DNA from: Hypomyces perniciosus
Taxonomy: Eukaryota > Ascomycota > Sordariomycetes > Hypocreales > Hypocreaceae
NCBI GenBank assembly: GCA_008477525.1
Contig: SPDT01000005.1
Coordinates: 3,100,001 to 3,164,000 of the forward strand
Length of the DNA stretch: 64,000 nt
Direction: 5' to 3'
The notes beneath the pieces are model-generated. The model searched no databases, was not told the origin of the DNA, and saw only the letters and a program-made list of their open reading frames with translations. The translations under genes and the position numbers were made by a program. This document shows positions 33,896 through 47,199 of this stretch, one piece after another (within the stretch, counting starts at the first letter, position 1; every line of letters begins with the position of its first letter).

Positions 33896-36290
33896 AGTTG
33901 CTCACTATGACTTTTGTACTTACTTGAAGGAGTGGAGGGAAATTGGGTGCAAGATAGGCCCGGGAAAGTAGTATTCCAAAAAGAAAATATAGGTGTATGG
34001 AGCATACAATACCTAGTGTCACCAGTTAACGGCCTGGTCCCTGTCCAGAAACTTGCCTTATATGCTTTATGCCTCTGAACTCGTATGTAAGAGAGTGCTA
34101 ATTACGGACTGGCTGCCGAGTATTCGTACCATACTCCGTAGAAACTCAACAATTCCGTACAAGACATTGTAACCTTTTGACCCACTTCCCGCTATTAATA
34201 GTACGCATACCCGTAGCGTCGTATGTATGGAGTACTACCGAATAGAACGCATTAATCGCTCAGATTGGAACCATTGTGAATTTCGTACTTCAGGAGCTGC
34301 ACCCTACTATTTGGGCATAAAATACGCCAAGACATATACTAGTACTAGTCGTATAATAGATCTCGACTACTTAAGACTATGTAACTTTAATAAGCGGCAA
34401 ATCAGTAATACTGTGGTTTTTCAACAGCACGGGACTTTCTACTGGCCCGTTAGTGTTGTATTATTACGTATACTACCCGCACCGGATCGTAAAGACCAAC
34501 TGAGTACTCCGTGCTCCGTACTCCATTCCTTATCATTCTCATCCGGACTTCGTACATAGCCGAACAATAATAGCTTGCCGCGAAATACGCGCTACAAGGA
34601 TTACTCGTATGTAGAAAGGAATCACGGAATAATAATACGGAATACTCCGTGCCCATTCTCCTAGGTTAAGGTAGTAGTAGTAGTATTGCCCCAGTTTCAG
34701 TCTATGCGCACGGCTCAACATCAATACTCCGCAACCTCTCATTCTTACAGGCCGATGGGCAGAACCTCCTGGACTTTGAAGCTCAGTAAGTATATTATAT
34801 TAATTTTTCTGAAAATGATGCTTATGTGAGATCTTATTCTCCGGAAGGCACTACAATGACAAGGAATCTAAGTCTTGACTGTTACTCGGTGTGTATTTAG
34901 AATAGCAGCAACACATTGTTCCTCCGGAACATGGATGTTTCGGGAAAGAACACTACACGCTACACCGGCAAATATAAGCAGTCAAAGCCAGTATTTGAGT
35001 CTAGCCTGGTAATAAAAAAGCTGTTAAGTTCACATTTCTATTGGCGTGTATTAAGAAACCGGGTAGCCGTATGAAGAAACTAATCTGTTGAAAAGATACT
35101 AATGGGGAATGGGCTAGAGATAAGCAGCTGGGGGTTAACGTGCGCCAGTATTGATATCCGGGCTCTCTTTTGCTCTGGGAAACTCTTTTCATAGGTCTAC
35201 TACTAGAAAGTACTTCACCAATTATTGCCCTAGTATCATAACTAATCTCCTAACACTATGTTACCATAAGGGCTATTGTGTGATCGGGAGGACTAGTCTA
35301 ATGTGTTGCGGTGTGGTGCTGTGTATTCTATCTCCCCTGTCGGAAAACAGAGGTCTTGTTGGTGGAACAGATATGATTTGGAACACGGGGAATTGCAAGG
35401 TGGAACTAGGTCAGACACATGAGGGAACTATTTATGTTTTGTGATGACCGTGGACTGCACAGGGCCACCCACGGGAACATCCAAGTTGGGTGTCAGTAGG
35501 GTCCGCACCTTGTGCCTTTGGCGGCACAAACCCCGCCAAGTCTCAATACATATAGTCAAGACACTACAACTTTTTGACCCAATTTTCTCCAAGATCTAAG
35601 CTAGTATTCCCTTCCCATCCACAGAGTATAGGTGCAGAGTATAGTCATCAGTATTATGATTAGTAATAGCTATGAGTGGGTCAAAACCCCCAGTATTAAG
35701 TATCTTGACCGGAATCATTATGGTTATGTATACAAATTAGGCCTAAGGTATGCCGATAATGTTGGTGGATAAACCACTGTAAAAGCTTCCAGCTACAATA
35801 AGACCTAACGGCTGACATCAGCGAAACGGTTCAATATAACAGCAAGGTTTTAGACTATTTACAGTAACCCCATAAAGACCTGAAATAGTACTGACAGCAG
35901 CACTATTTCCTATATACCTTTGATATACATAAGGATACCTGGCCATCCACCGTTTACTTGTACTTTTCAATGTAAGTCGTTCCACTCTTTTACATGCTTT
36001 CCTCCCTGATTTCACCGACAAATAAGCTTTTCCCATAGACCCGGATAGTCTATTGAATGTCAACCTCAGTAACGGATAGTTCCACATCACGGCACATTCC
36101 TTCATTCCAACGAACATTCCTTGATTCCCAACTAGCTTGCAACAACAGCCGGATCCGTAAGTCAATGACGATATCATGACATCTAGATTTCCTAGATCCA
36201 GATGGTCATGATCAATTAGTTAGCAAGTTTTCATGTATTTAAGCAGCAGCTTTTCCCACCTAAATTAGGATCAGCAATCGTGTCGAATTC
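33896..36290. other. gene-poor AT-rising flank of the transposon nest
   Basis: No complete gene. Stretches around 34750-34790 and 34905-35010 read as two possible exons joined by a GTAAGT intron (second: SNTLFLRNMDVSGKNTTRY) and may be a relic of a secreted protein. Copies of the TACTCCGTA-type motif are frequent (about 34130, 34225, 34502-34524, 34635-34651 and 34720). A possible inverted-repeat element lies at 35555-35709. Confidence 0.5.
35555..35709. mobile_element. possible MITE with imperfect terminal inverted repeats
   Basis: The left end GTCAAGACACTACAAC...TTTTGACCCA is mirrored on the right by TGGGTCAAAA...AGTATCTTGAC. Internal length is about 155 bp with no coding. The AGTCAAG-type end resembles pogo/Fot1-type Tc1-mariner ends, but no clean TA duplication is seen. 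Confidence 0.35.
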
Positions 36291-36971
36291 TATTTTTTTT
36301 ATTACTATTTACGACCACTCTGTATCTAGGTATAACAGCCTCGTCTAGGCAATAGGTCGGTAGGAGCCAGGGGTCTAGACCTCTATTCGCTACGTTTCGC
36401 TGGACAAAGGAAAGTTTTAGTGTATTTTTAATCTATATCTTATAGAGGGGGGCTGTATAGGTTTACCTCCTTTACCAGTTTCTGGAAAGCTTTGCTTCCT
36501 TTAAGTCCTAGTAGGTACATAACTGGTCTCTCGCTGCTAAATGTTTTAGGGAGGAAGCTCCTTATTATATAGCATTCAGTAAAGTACCCTAGCTCTTTAG
36601 GGAAGCTATATTTGCAATAGGATTGCGTATTGTGGCTAAAATAGTCGTAGTAGCTTTAAAAGTCTCTATAACTAGACCTTTCTGCTAGCAGCCTATATAA
36701 GATAAGTTAAAGGAGTTTTAGTTTTAAGGGGTTTATAGGTACTCCTAGGCCTTATAGCTAATAGCTTTCCAGGGAGTTTATCTCCTAGTACTTTTCCTAA
36801 AAGGTTATTTTTTCTGCTTTTACCTAGCGTTTAATATATACTAAAGTGCTTTAACTCTAAAAGGGGAGGTTATAGGCTATCCCTTCCTTTACTAGTTTAT
36901 CCGCTATTTTATTGCCTTATATATCTTTATAGCCTGGCACCTAGGAAATAAATACCTTGCGGGGGTATATC
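36291..36971 (-). mobile_element. Tad1-like LINE, 3' part (RNase H C-terminus and 3' UTR)
   Basis: On the minus strand a degraded frame with stops carries the LINE RNase H end (VPGYKDI, then GNKIADKL near 36880-36950) and further downstream a degenerate segment typical of the Tad1/I clade C-terminus. A T-run at about 36291-36300 would be the poly(A) tail on the minus strand and so the 3' end. The element is cut at 36971 by gypsy-1; removing that insertion joins this part in frame with 52075-53328. Confidence 0.75.
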
Positions 36972-37233
36972 TGTCAGAGACCCTCTTTAGGGCAGACGGA
37001 TCGGGCGAGGGGCTGCGACCCTAGGGAAGAGTAGAGGAGGTTAAAGAGTAGTCACTTGGAGGAGAGATAGATACTAATAAGCAGGTAACAAGCCAGAAAC
37101 TAGTAGTTAGGTGTAGCAGCAGTAGTTTACTGGTCTCTGAAGTTCTATATCTTCAGGGACTACAGTTGCTCTTATATATACATTCCGGCCTATATAATAT
37201 TATAAGAGCTCCGGAGCTTCTAGTCTCCTAACA
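36972..37233 (-). repeat. 3' LTR of gypsy-1 (262 bp, lightly mutated)
   Basis: Starts TGTCAGAGACC and ends GTCTCCTAACA. It differs from the intact copy at 60242-60503 by few transitions, much less than its own partner at 51813-52074. A purine/pyrimidine tract (GGCTGCCCCCCC on this strand) next to it at 37234 is the polypurine tract on the minus strand. Confidence 0.85.
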
Positions 37234-40072
37234 GGCTGCCCCCCCTTTTATGGCATTGACTTTAATGCCGGCGAGGACCCTATATCTAACCAGCTCCTTT
37301 CCGGCTTCTAATACCTTATTGCTGTGCTAAGCAGCAACTATTTCTTATATAGATGCTTCTTTAAGCCCCAGACTTAAATACTTTAATATACACTTAATAG
37401 CCTAAAAAGTTTCTAACTTTATAGTTTAAAAGTATATTTCCGTGCAATTGGATTTAAAGGGTAATAGAGAAATCTTATATAATAAGCTAACCTTTTACTG
37501 TTAATATATAAATAATTTACTTTATTTTTCTTCTCTTAATTTACTATTATATATAAGTGTATTATATATATTTTTGCCCTACTTTTCTTTTCTTTTATAA
37601 CTTTAATTTTTATTTACTTTTCTGCTTTCTTTCTTTTTTTCTTTTTTATCTCTCTCTCTCTCGCCCTCTCTCTCCCTATAAGTGCTTTTTTTTATAAATA
37701 TTCCTTCCTTTTACTTCTTATTACTAGCTAACCTATTATATAATAATAGTTCTTTTTTTTAAATTTAGCCTATTACTATAAGTTCTCTTTTTCCTTCTAT
37801 AATAGATATTGCCGCTTTATAAGTTTTCTATAGCTGATTCTTTACTATAATTTCCTATTTAATATACTTATAGCCTAGTTTTAGAAAATAACAGCAATCT
37901 TGCGGTATCCGAGAACCTCAATATAGTAAGCCTATCTTCGCTTACAGCCAGTGCTATTTCAGTTATATCTCTATTAAAATACCCTCCCTTTAAAATTACT
38001 ATACCCTCGCCAGTAAAACGCCGCAAAACTGCTAGCAATTTAACCTAATAGGTATTCTTATATAGATATAATTATTAGCCACTATTAACTCGCTATAAAC
38101 GCCTTACCTTATATTATTATTATTTTAACCTTTTAATTAAATAGAATATAAAGTCAGGAAAAAAACCTCCTTAATATTATAATAATAAATATAAGTTTTA
38201 TATAATTAAAAAATAAAACTTTTTATATTAATTTATATTATATTAACTGCTTTTAAGAAATATTTTTATTATTTCTTAAATAATAAATTATATAATCTAA
38301 TCGCCTATTAATTTATTAATACTGCTAAGGCATTAATTTAATATTCCTAATAGTCCCCTATTAATAAAGTAAATACTTTAATATTATTTCTTTATTATAT
38401 AATAGCAGTAGTCTATAATAGCACTACTATAAATCTAATGCAAAAAAAACCTTATATTAATATAATAAAAGTTAAGCCTAATTAAAGAGCGAAAAGAGAA
38501 AGAGTTTATAGTAAATAAGCAGTATTGCTGCTAAAACTTAAAGCACTTAAACCTTTAAATTACTCTTAATTAGGTAAACTCTCTCGCTACTATTACTGCT
38601 ATTATATATACTTTTATTCCAGTATATATTTCTTTATTTATAATAGGCAGTTCTTAGTTAATTACTGTATAATATATTAGTATACTGAAATTCCTATATT
38701 TCCTTAAGCATATCCTACTATTATAGAAAATTGCAATAAAGTGCTATTTAAAGATAAAGAGAATTAGTTATTATTTAATAGTAGTATTACTGCTTATTTA
38801 CTGTAAAATATATACTATTGCAAGTTTATTTTTTATTTTTAATTAATTAATTAAAACTATATAATACTTTACTCTTTTTAATTTTATAACGCTTAATAGT
38901 AATAGCTAATTATTTATTAATAAATCGCTATTTATACTCTTAAATTAATTTAATATTAATAAAATTACTTTTCTTTTATTAAATATTATTAATCTTTAAA
39001 TAGTTTTTCTATTTAATTAAATATAAGTATTATATCCCTTTATATTTATAATTAATAATTTTCTTAACTTTAAATAATTTTTTTAGCGCTAAAAGGGTAA
39101 TCTATTAACTTAAAAGGTTTTCTTTTATAGCTATAATATAGTTTAAGATTTATAACGTTAAAAATATTATAAATTTTAATAGAAAATAGGAGATAGATTT
39201 AATATATTAATCCACTTATTCTAATTTAGCGTTTAATCTAATAGGGATTAATATATTTTTTAGCGAGTTTTTTACTAAATCGTTAAAATTTCAGGTATTT
39301 TATAGAAAGTAATACTTAATTACTAATAGTAAATTTCTTCTTAAATCAATAAATATTATATTACTTTTTATATTCTTTTTAACTTTATTATAGTATTTAT
39401 TTAACTATTTTACAGGTAACTTAAAGCTTTTTTACCTTTATAATAGTATTAATATAATATCTATAATAGGTTAGTCTATTATAATCTAAAGTGTTAGGCT
39501 TATAGCCAAGCAGTAAAAAAGCTAGTAAATAGCCAGTTATAGAATATTTAGCACTATTATATATAAACTAAGCAAGAGATAATTTTTACAGCCAATTATC
39601 CTATTATTTACTGTAAAAAGAATATAAATAATACTTTAAGGCTTAATTCTGCTGTTTAGTCTAACTATTAATCTATAGGTAAAAAGTAGTGCTAAATCGC
39701 TGTTTATAAACAAGTAGGTAACAGAAACTTCGCTAAAATCCAGATTTAAATAATTAATCTCTATTAGAGATAATTCCTTATAATATTCTAAAAATTAAAT
39801 AAATATATTTTATAAAAAGGTTAGTAACTCTATTGCCTATAATATATATTATTATAGGTATATATAAGGCATATTTTATATATCAATTAATAATAATAAA
39901 AATTGTATTATATAGGTATTTACTTTTATAGTTTAGGATTTCTAGTAAATCTATAATAAAATCTATAGAAATTTCTTTAAAGGGTCTTTTTAATATTAGT
40001 AATAAAGCAAATTTGCTATAAGGTTAATAGGTTCTCGCCTTTATTATCTAGTAAATGTAATATATAAATATA

Positions 40073-40336
40073 TGTTGGGTTGAGTAGGCCGGGGCCCTAC
40101 CGCTTGCCGGCGCTAGGGAGCTCTTATCTGCTTTGTCAGCAGATACGAGCTGACATACACATCGCGTAAGCGATATATCAGACTATATAGGCGCTGTAAG
40201 CGCCTGCATACAGCTTCTTCTTTATATTAGCTATGTGTATATATAGCGAGGCCACTACAGTATATTCTCTTTCATAGAATCAAGCTTCGTTTCCTATCTC
40301 TCTATACTCTATATAGCTATACCGCGCTCCGCTACA
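40073..40336 (+). repeat. 5' LTR of copia-1
   Basis: Begins TGTTGGGTTGAG and ends CGCTACA, 264 bp. It matches the 3' LTR closely, and both are more GC-rich than the internal region. Confidence 0.88.
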
Positions 40337-40350
40337 GTTATAAGCCCAGG
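40337..40350 (+). other. primer-binding site of copia-1 (half-tRNA type)
   Basis: GTTATAAGCCCAGG directly follows the LTR. It is complementary to the anticodon arm of initiator tRNA-Met (CTGGGCTCATAAC in Neurospora-like tRNA, quoted from memory) except for one G-to-A change, which is of the RIP type. Confidence 0.6.
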
Positions 40351-43300
40351 TAGTAACTATTAAAGTTACTAGAAACTTCTACTTTAATATTATATCTCTC
40401 CTTATACCCTTTACCCTCGCCTTTAAGCTGCTAAAGCTATCTTTTATAATAGATAGTATAGGGGATATTGCTTTTATAAAGCTAGAATTAATAGTCTAGT
40501 AAATTAAATAGATTACTGTTTTAACTAACTATATAACTACTATTAGGGTTTAGAATAAGATTAATCTTAATTTCCCCGATTAGCTAAATAACTATTTCCC
40601 TGCTATTAAGCCATTTACTTTAATAAAAGTAAAGGAGTATACAGTATAAGAGTTTAGTTTTAATGCCTTTGCGGCAGATATCTCTATTTACTATAATAGT
40701 ATACTTTAAAAGCACTAGTTTAATATTACCTTAAATAAAGAGAAAAGGAAGGCTAGCGATATAATTTTAAATTGGATCTAGAAGACAGTTAACTCTAGCA
40801 TTTACACTTTAGTTTTAGCAGACTTTAAAGCCGCAGCCCTAGCCTTTACTACTACTAGAGCAGCCTATAATAATAATATAGACTTTAACGCTAAGTTTAC
40901 TATTCGCTAAATTATTAAAAAGCTTAAAGATTAACTAGCTTTTCGCGAAGATATAATATATAAGAAAGTATACTTATCTTATTAATATATACTATATAAA
41001 GTAAAGCGCAGGAATATTAAGCTAAAAGTATAGTATACCTATTAGGCGTATATTTATATAAGTATAGTAAGGTATAAGCTTTTAAAGGTTATAGGAATAG
41101 CTTCCTAAATAGCTTTCCTTAAAGCTATTAAAGTATACTTTACCTTAAACTTTACTGCCTACTACTTATACTATATAGACAGCTTAATTAAAAGCAGTAA
41201 AATAAATAAAATCTTCTCCTTTAATTAGCTTAAACAGCTTTTCTTAAATACTTTAAAGAATATAGAAAACTATATTTATAGCTTTTATATAATACTTGGC
41301 AACCGCTTTAATAATATATTAGGCAGTAGTAATATATATTTAAAGCCTCCTATTAGCAAAGAGTGCCCTTATAGACCTAAAAGGCACGCTTAGCCTTTAG
41401 ATAACTATAGTAAGGTATATACTATATTTGCTGGAAGGCCTAATAAAAAAGGGAAATATACTTTTATGCCTAAGTAGGCTGCAGAGATTCGCGCGCGCCT
41501 GCAAGAAGATAAATAGCAGGTTACCTGCAAGAAGCTTAGCAAAAAGGGTATTAACCTTACTGCCCTAATATAGGGAGGAATAGCCTTAACCGTTATAGCT
41601 GCCTTAATCTCCCTAGACTTAATTAATAAAGAAGATGCAAGCCCTGCAGTATACTCGATAAGTATATCGATATACACTAATATACAGGATATACTTTACT
41701 GCCTCTTTTAAAGCACCCTCTTTAATATATATAGTATTATTTATCTTATAAATAGCAGGAACTACCTTATTCCTGGCTCCTTTATTTTAAATATAGAAAA
41801 GGACTATATTAAAGTAAAAGGAGCTAGTTATCTAATAATTAAAAGAGGTTATTATCTGCTAAAAAATACTCTCTATAATCTATATTAAAAGATAACATGC
41901 TTTATTAAACTTTTAAATATAGCTGTAGTTAAAGGATTTTATATTAATATTATATCTTTATTAAAGCTTTAGAAAGCAGGGATTTAGCTAATAAGGTGTA
42001 ATAATATACTTTACACTAGCACAGCCAATTTAAACACTATTATAGGGAAGGTAAAGTATAAGTATAATCTTTTATTTCTTTAATATAAGCCTTTATCGCT
42101 TTACATTGCCCCTATCCCTAAATATACTATACCAAGTAGCTTAATAGCTCTTTTTATACTTCCTAATGCAAACTACAGTATTTATATAGTATTAAAAAGC
42201 AGAAGAAGATTAATATATAATCCCCTAGTACTATAATATAACTTTAAATAGCTCTGGCATCTATAGTCAGGATATTTAGGCCTAGAAGCGCTTAGAGCGC
42301 TTATAAAGAATATAAGGAATATACGCATTAAAGGAACTATATATATAGAATATAAGGCTTATACTTTTACGCACGCGAAATAGGTTATCTCTTGTAGACT
42401 GTCTAATAAACAAGCACTAAAACTATTCTTTAAAGTGCACTAGGATCTTTAAGACTATCCTAAAGGCTATAATAGGGATAATTAACTTCTAGTGCTTAAG
42501 GAAGAATATACTGTATAGCTATATATACGCCCTTTATTAAATAAAGAATAAGAAACTGTTTTTAATGCTTTTTTTAACTTTATAAGTATAGTAAAGACGC
42601 AATATAACGTCTCTATATATTTCTTTAAGTAGGATAATAAGAAAGCTGTAATTGCGGTTAAGAGCTTATTACGCTTCTAGATCTAGGCTAATATAAAAGG
42701 TATTATCCTAAAGCTTGCCCCTTCCTATATATATAAGCTAAACGGCGCTTTAGAATAGGTAGGTTAGGAAGTTATAAATAAATCGATTAAAATACTAGAA
42801 GCTGCAGGTCTCTTAACTGACTTGTAGCCTGAGAGTGTAAGAGCTGCAGCGTATATTATTAATATAAGTCCTATACGCAGCCTTAATATAATATTACCTA
42901 TCAATAAATTAAAGTAATAGTTCCGCAACTTTGCGCCCTTTCCGATAAAGGAGCCTTCTGCAGACCTACAGCCAGATTAAAGCAGGCTTTATATATAGCT
43001 GCTGCGCCTATATACTAAATAGAGACCATAAAGCTGGCTGGAAAAAAAGAGAATTTAAAACTAAGCCTAAAGGGCTAATTAGATATTTTATTAGCTATAC
43101 TATAAATAATATATATTACATTTAATTACCCTGCCTAGTAAAAGTAATTATTATAAGGAATATATAGTTTAATAAAACTAACTTCTTTAATAGTAATAAA
43201 GAGATCGCGGATAAGCTATCTATAGGTAAGTTAAATAAACTGTTTAATAAAGTTAAAAAAAATAAGCTAGAATTTAAACTTTTCCTTATATATATTCCTG

Positions 43301-46089
43301 CAGTAAGGAATACCTTTATAAGTAATATAGAAAAAGAGAGTATACCTTTAAAGGTAATAGAGATATAAAGCGTTAAAGACAGCTTAATAAACGCTTTAAA
43401 TAAACTACTAGTATACCTAAAAGGACCTTTTAGTCTTTAAACACTAAAAGCTACCTTAAAATAATTAATCTCTATAAATAATACTAGCGCATTAACAGGA
43501 ACCCTAGGCAATACTCTAGCGAGTAACCTACCCCTCTTTACAGAAAGGGATATAGTGGAAGAATAGCCTTATATATTAAAGGTATATAACCCGATAAAGG
43601 AGGATAGTCCACTAAAGCTAGAAGTAGACTAGTATATAAAAAACTTACCTACTTCTATAAAAGAAAAGTAAACCTTTAAAGAAATGCTAGCTAGTAATCC
43701 CTTAAATAGCAGAGCAGTAGCTAATACTTATAAGAGCTTAAAACTTTAAAGGAAGCAACCTGTAAGAAAGGCTAATAAATACCTTTTAGTATATAAAACT
43801 AAAACGCGCACTTTAAGCACTACTTTTAAAAATAATAAGCCTAGTATATATTTAATAATTACTAAGCTCTTTAATTTAATATTATATTAACTACTGCTTA
43901 ATTAATAAAAGCCGATAAGCAATAAATTAAAGAGCGCGGAAATAATATTTACTGTTCTTAATATAGTAATAGACTATAAATCTTCCTCCCGGAAAAGTAT
44001 AGCTTTTAATAAGCTAACTGTTTACTAAAAGGACTTAATAAAACCGCTAAAAGACTAAAAAGAGCTTATAAAATACCCACTTAAAGATAAATTTAAATAA
44101 ACTGCACACAATAAAATTAATTCTCTGCGCGTAAAAGGAACCTAGTAAAAGATACTATACTTAAAGGCAATAATAAAGCTACTACCAGTATATTAGGTTT
44201 TTACTTATAAATTTAACCAAAATAGAAATCTAAAACACTATAAAGCTTATTTTATAGTCTGCAGGGACTTATAAAAGCGCTTTACTATAAAGAGTATATA
44301 CGCAGCTATATTAGCAGCGCATTCTTTCTATATACTTATTACTCTTACAGTAAAATTCGACTTTAAGTTAAAGCAGTATAATATTAAAAACACTTTTCTT
44401 AATACTTTAAAGGATAAAAACTCAAAACCAGTTATATATAAGCTCCTTAAAGGTTTTAAGCAGCCGAATATCTGTCTAAAGCTCGCGAAAGCTTTATATA
44501 GCTTAAAGGATTTACTAAAGCTATAGTTTAATAAACTATCTTTAACCTTAAAGCAACAAAGGTTAATTTCAAGCTTTAAAAAGCCTTATCTCTTTTATAA
44601 TAAAACTCAGAAGATCTTTATTATATTCTATATAAATAATATCCTAATTATATATTATTATAATAACAAAGCTCTTTACACTAAACTACTAAACGCTTTA
44701 AAAGTAAAGTATAAGCTTTATAGTAGAAAAAACGCGCAGTAGTTCTTAAAAATTAAAATTACCTGCAACTATATAGAGTATAAGATATACCTTTCCTATA
44801 AAACCTATTTTAAAAAAATTGCGAAACAATTTAAGGTTAATAAAGGAATATAGTTTCTTATAATTCCAATACCTATTATAAAGCTCTAGAAAAGTATATC
44901 GCAAGCTTTAAAAGCAACTATTAAAATATATTAAAAAAAAGTAAAATTAATACTCTATATAGCTATTATAATAAAGCTTAATATAGCTTACAGCGCCTTA
45001 GCTTTATTATAGTTTCTAACTAACCCCAATAAAAAGCACTTTAAAACAGTTAACCAGCTAATCCGCTATTTATATATATAGTATTTCCTAACTCTTTAAT
45101 ATAAAGGGAGAAAAGAAATATAAGTCTTAACTGCTTTAAGCAATACTTCCTTTATTAATAATATAAATACTTAGAGATTGTTTTAAAGGTATTTTATTAT
45201 ACTTTTCTTAGGCTTTATTTTATAGAATATAATATATTAAAGTACTGTCAGTATATTAATAATAAAAGTTAAACTGCTTGCCTTTACCTAAATAGCGAAA
45301 AAGGCTATAGGTTTATATTGCCTTTTCTAAAAGATAAAATTTAACTTTAACGCTAATTAAAATATTAATTGTAACAATTAACTAACTATATATCTTATAA
45401 TTAAAAAAAGTATATAAATTAATACTTGCCTGTATTATATTAATATATAAAATATATAGCTTTAACAGGAATACTAGAAAAGATTATTTACAGTTTCCTA
45501 TCTTTCTATTAACCTTATACCTACTAACAGGCTTACTAAAGCCCTACTACAGCAGCGCTTTAAGCACTTTAAAGTACTATTAAACTTAATAAATATACAG
45601 TTACTGGAATAGAATATATAAGAACACAGGAAACCGGTCAATTCTGGCCTATAGGCCATATACTATAGGGGGCGTATTCTATTACTGCAATAACTATTCT
45701 CTAAAAGCTTTCCAGCCTTTACGCGCCTGCGCGTAAAAGGTATCATTATCGTTATTACTACTGCCCAAAGCAGCAGCCTCTTTAAAGTAAACTAAATTCT
45801 CCTCCTTTAACAGGTTAAATTAAAGGCATAACGCCTTTTTACACCAGGTTACCATCTAATTATATAAGCTTATAAACGTATAAAGAAAAGACAGTATATT
45901 TACCCGATCATCCTCCTTACTTATAGCTTAAAAAAGCCGGCATATAATTAATATAAGCACTAAATAACTGTAAAGTATATAATTAAATCAAGTAATACAG
46001 GCAAATCTAAAAAAAGTTTATTAAAGGGTATATTAATAATTACTATTAAAGCAAGCAGCGCACTGCTAAAAGTAGGCGATAGAAATATA

Positions 46090-46482
46090 TTAAAAGAAGT
46101 CTCCTTTGCCGGCAATTGCCGACTTTAGATAACCTTTATAAAGAGGGGATAACGGCACAGCAGCAAGAGCAGCAGCGGGAGCAGCAGGAGGAGCAGCAGC
46201 AGCAGCGACAGGGGCAAGGGCCGGGACGGCAGCAGCAGGAGGAGGAGCCAATAAAGACGAGGATAAAGCTGCCTCAGCAGCGAGGCGTGCTTTACGAACA
46301 GCAGCCAAGCGCACGTCAAAAGCAGCAACAGCCGCAGCACACCTAGACCGGCCAGGACCAGCCAGCGCAAAAGCAGGAGCAGGCGCAGGAGCAGCAACAG
46401 GCATAGCCGCTCGGCCAGCCAAGCAACCAACGCCGCAACGAGCCACCTTCAGGGGGCAACCACGACCACGCTTCACCGACAA
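46090..46482 (-). CDS. antisense AT-hook-like, Ala/Pro-rich frame in copia-1
   Basis: A 130-codon open frame on the minus strand near the copia 3' end, with no ATG in its own frame; the first ATG upstream on this strand (46552) is in another frame. It begins SVKRGRGCPLKVAR, close to an AT-hook (KRGRGRPxK), with the core Arg replaced by Cys. It continues as Ala/Pro/Val-rich low-complexity sequence and ends SPLYKGYLKSAIAGKGDFF. Unlike the rest of the element it carries no RIP stops. It could be an element-encoded accessory protein, a captured host fragment, or a chance frame of a GCA repeat on the opposite strand. Confidence 0.45.
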   Translation of the reverse strand: MSVKRGRGCPLKVARCGVGCLAGRAAMPVAAPAPAPAFALAGPGRSRCAAAVAAFDVRLAAVRKARLAAEAALSSSLLAPPPAAAVPALAPVAAAAAPPAAPAAALAAVPLSPLYKGYLKSAIAGKGDFF

Positions 46483-46550
46483 GGTATTCTTCTTCTGCGA
46501 TTTCGCTATTAGCTAACAAACACACAGCGCAAAGGGAATTAGTCGGAAGC
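46100..46550. repeat. GC-rich CAG/GCA-repeat island escaping RIP
   Basis: About 450 bp of CAG/GCA/GGA-rich sequence with abundant unmutated CpA, flanked on both sides by TpA-rich RIP-degraded copia sequence. A TAA/ATT microsatellite follows at about 46587-46630. Confidence 0.85.
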
Positions 46551-46935
46551 ATAATACTTACAGCAGGGGCGATACTGCTATTACTGTTAATATTAATATT
46601 ATTATTAATATTAATAATAATAATGTTAATAATTAAAGAAAAAGAGCAAGGAATAGGGCCAAGGGGGCAGCTAATATACCTATTCTAGCTATTCAGGACC
46701 AATTCACCTACTTAAAAGCTTTATTATTTAACTTCCTATTATTACAGAACAACAATAGCTATAGCGCTCACATTCCTTTCACCTCTATAATAAAATATCA
46801 ATGCGTATTTATAATAAAGAGCTTCTAACTAAGTAAAAGAGGCTCTAAGAGCGCAGCCAGTCAGTCATAACACTATAAATAAGCTAGAGTAGCAGTTAAT
46901 AAAGTATTAGGAATAGCCTTATTAACTAGGGGGTA

Positions 46936-47199
46936 TATTGGGTTAAGTAGGCCAGGGCCCCACCACTTGCCGGCGCTAAAGAGCTTTTATCTGCTTTGTC
47001 AGCAGATATAAGCTAATATATACATCGCGTAAGCGATATATCAGACTATACAGGCGCTTACAGCGCCTATATACAGCTTCTTCTTTATGTTAGCTATATG
47101 TATATATAGTAAGGCCACTACAGCATATTCTCTTTCATAGAATCAAGCTTCGTTTCCCATCTCTCTATACTCCACATAGCTGTGCCGCGCTCCGCCACA
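46936..47199 (+). repeat. 3' LTR of copia-1
   Basis: 264 bp. It begins TATTGGGTTAAG, where the first TG is mutated to TA, and ends CGCCACA, followed by the ATATA duplication. Confidence 0.88.

Larger units (their letters stand above)
40073..47199 (+). mobile_element. copia-1: Ty1/copia element, complete but RIP-degraded
   Basis: A 7127-bp element with 264-bp LTRs (40073-40336 and 46936-47199), flanked by the duplication ATATA (40068-40072 and 47200-47204). A primer site follows the 5' LTR and a G-run polypurine tract (about 46928-46933) precedes the 3' LTR. Plus-strand relics in Pol order: gag about 40.4-41.6 kb, protease-like about 41.7-41.9 kb, GAG-pre-integrase and integrase about 42.24-42.95 kb (readable bits such as SGYLGLEALRALIKN and PESVRAAAYI), reverse transcriptase about 44.1-44.9 kb (KALYSLKDLLKL, then YINNILI for the YxDD block), and RNase H about 45.1-45.6 kb. 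IN before RT defines copia. Many in-frame stops make it non-functional. Confidence 0.9.

Noticed and set aside
1..36290. tRNA or rRNA genes
   Set aside because: I looked for T-loop (GGTTCRA) and related box sequences on both strands and found no convincing cloverleaf.
41405..41677. 90-codon minus-strand frame in copia-1
   Set aside because: It is antisense to the copia gag relic, with skewed composition caused by RIP. No domain or start context.
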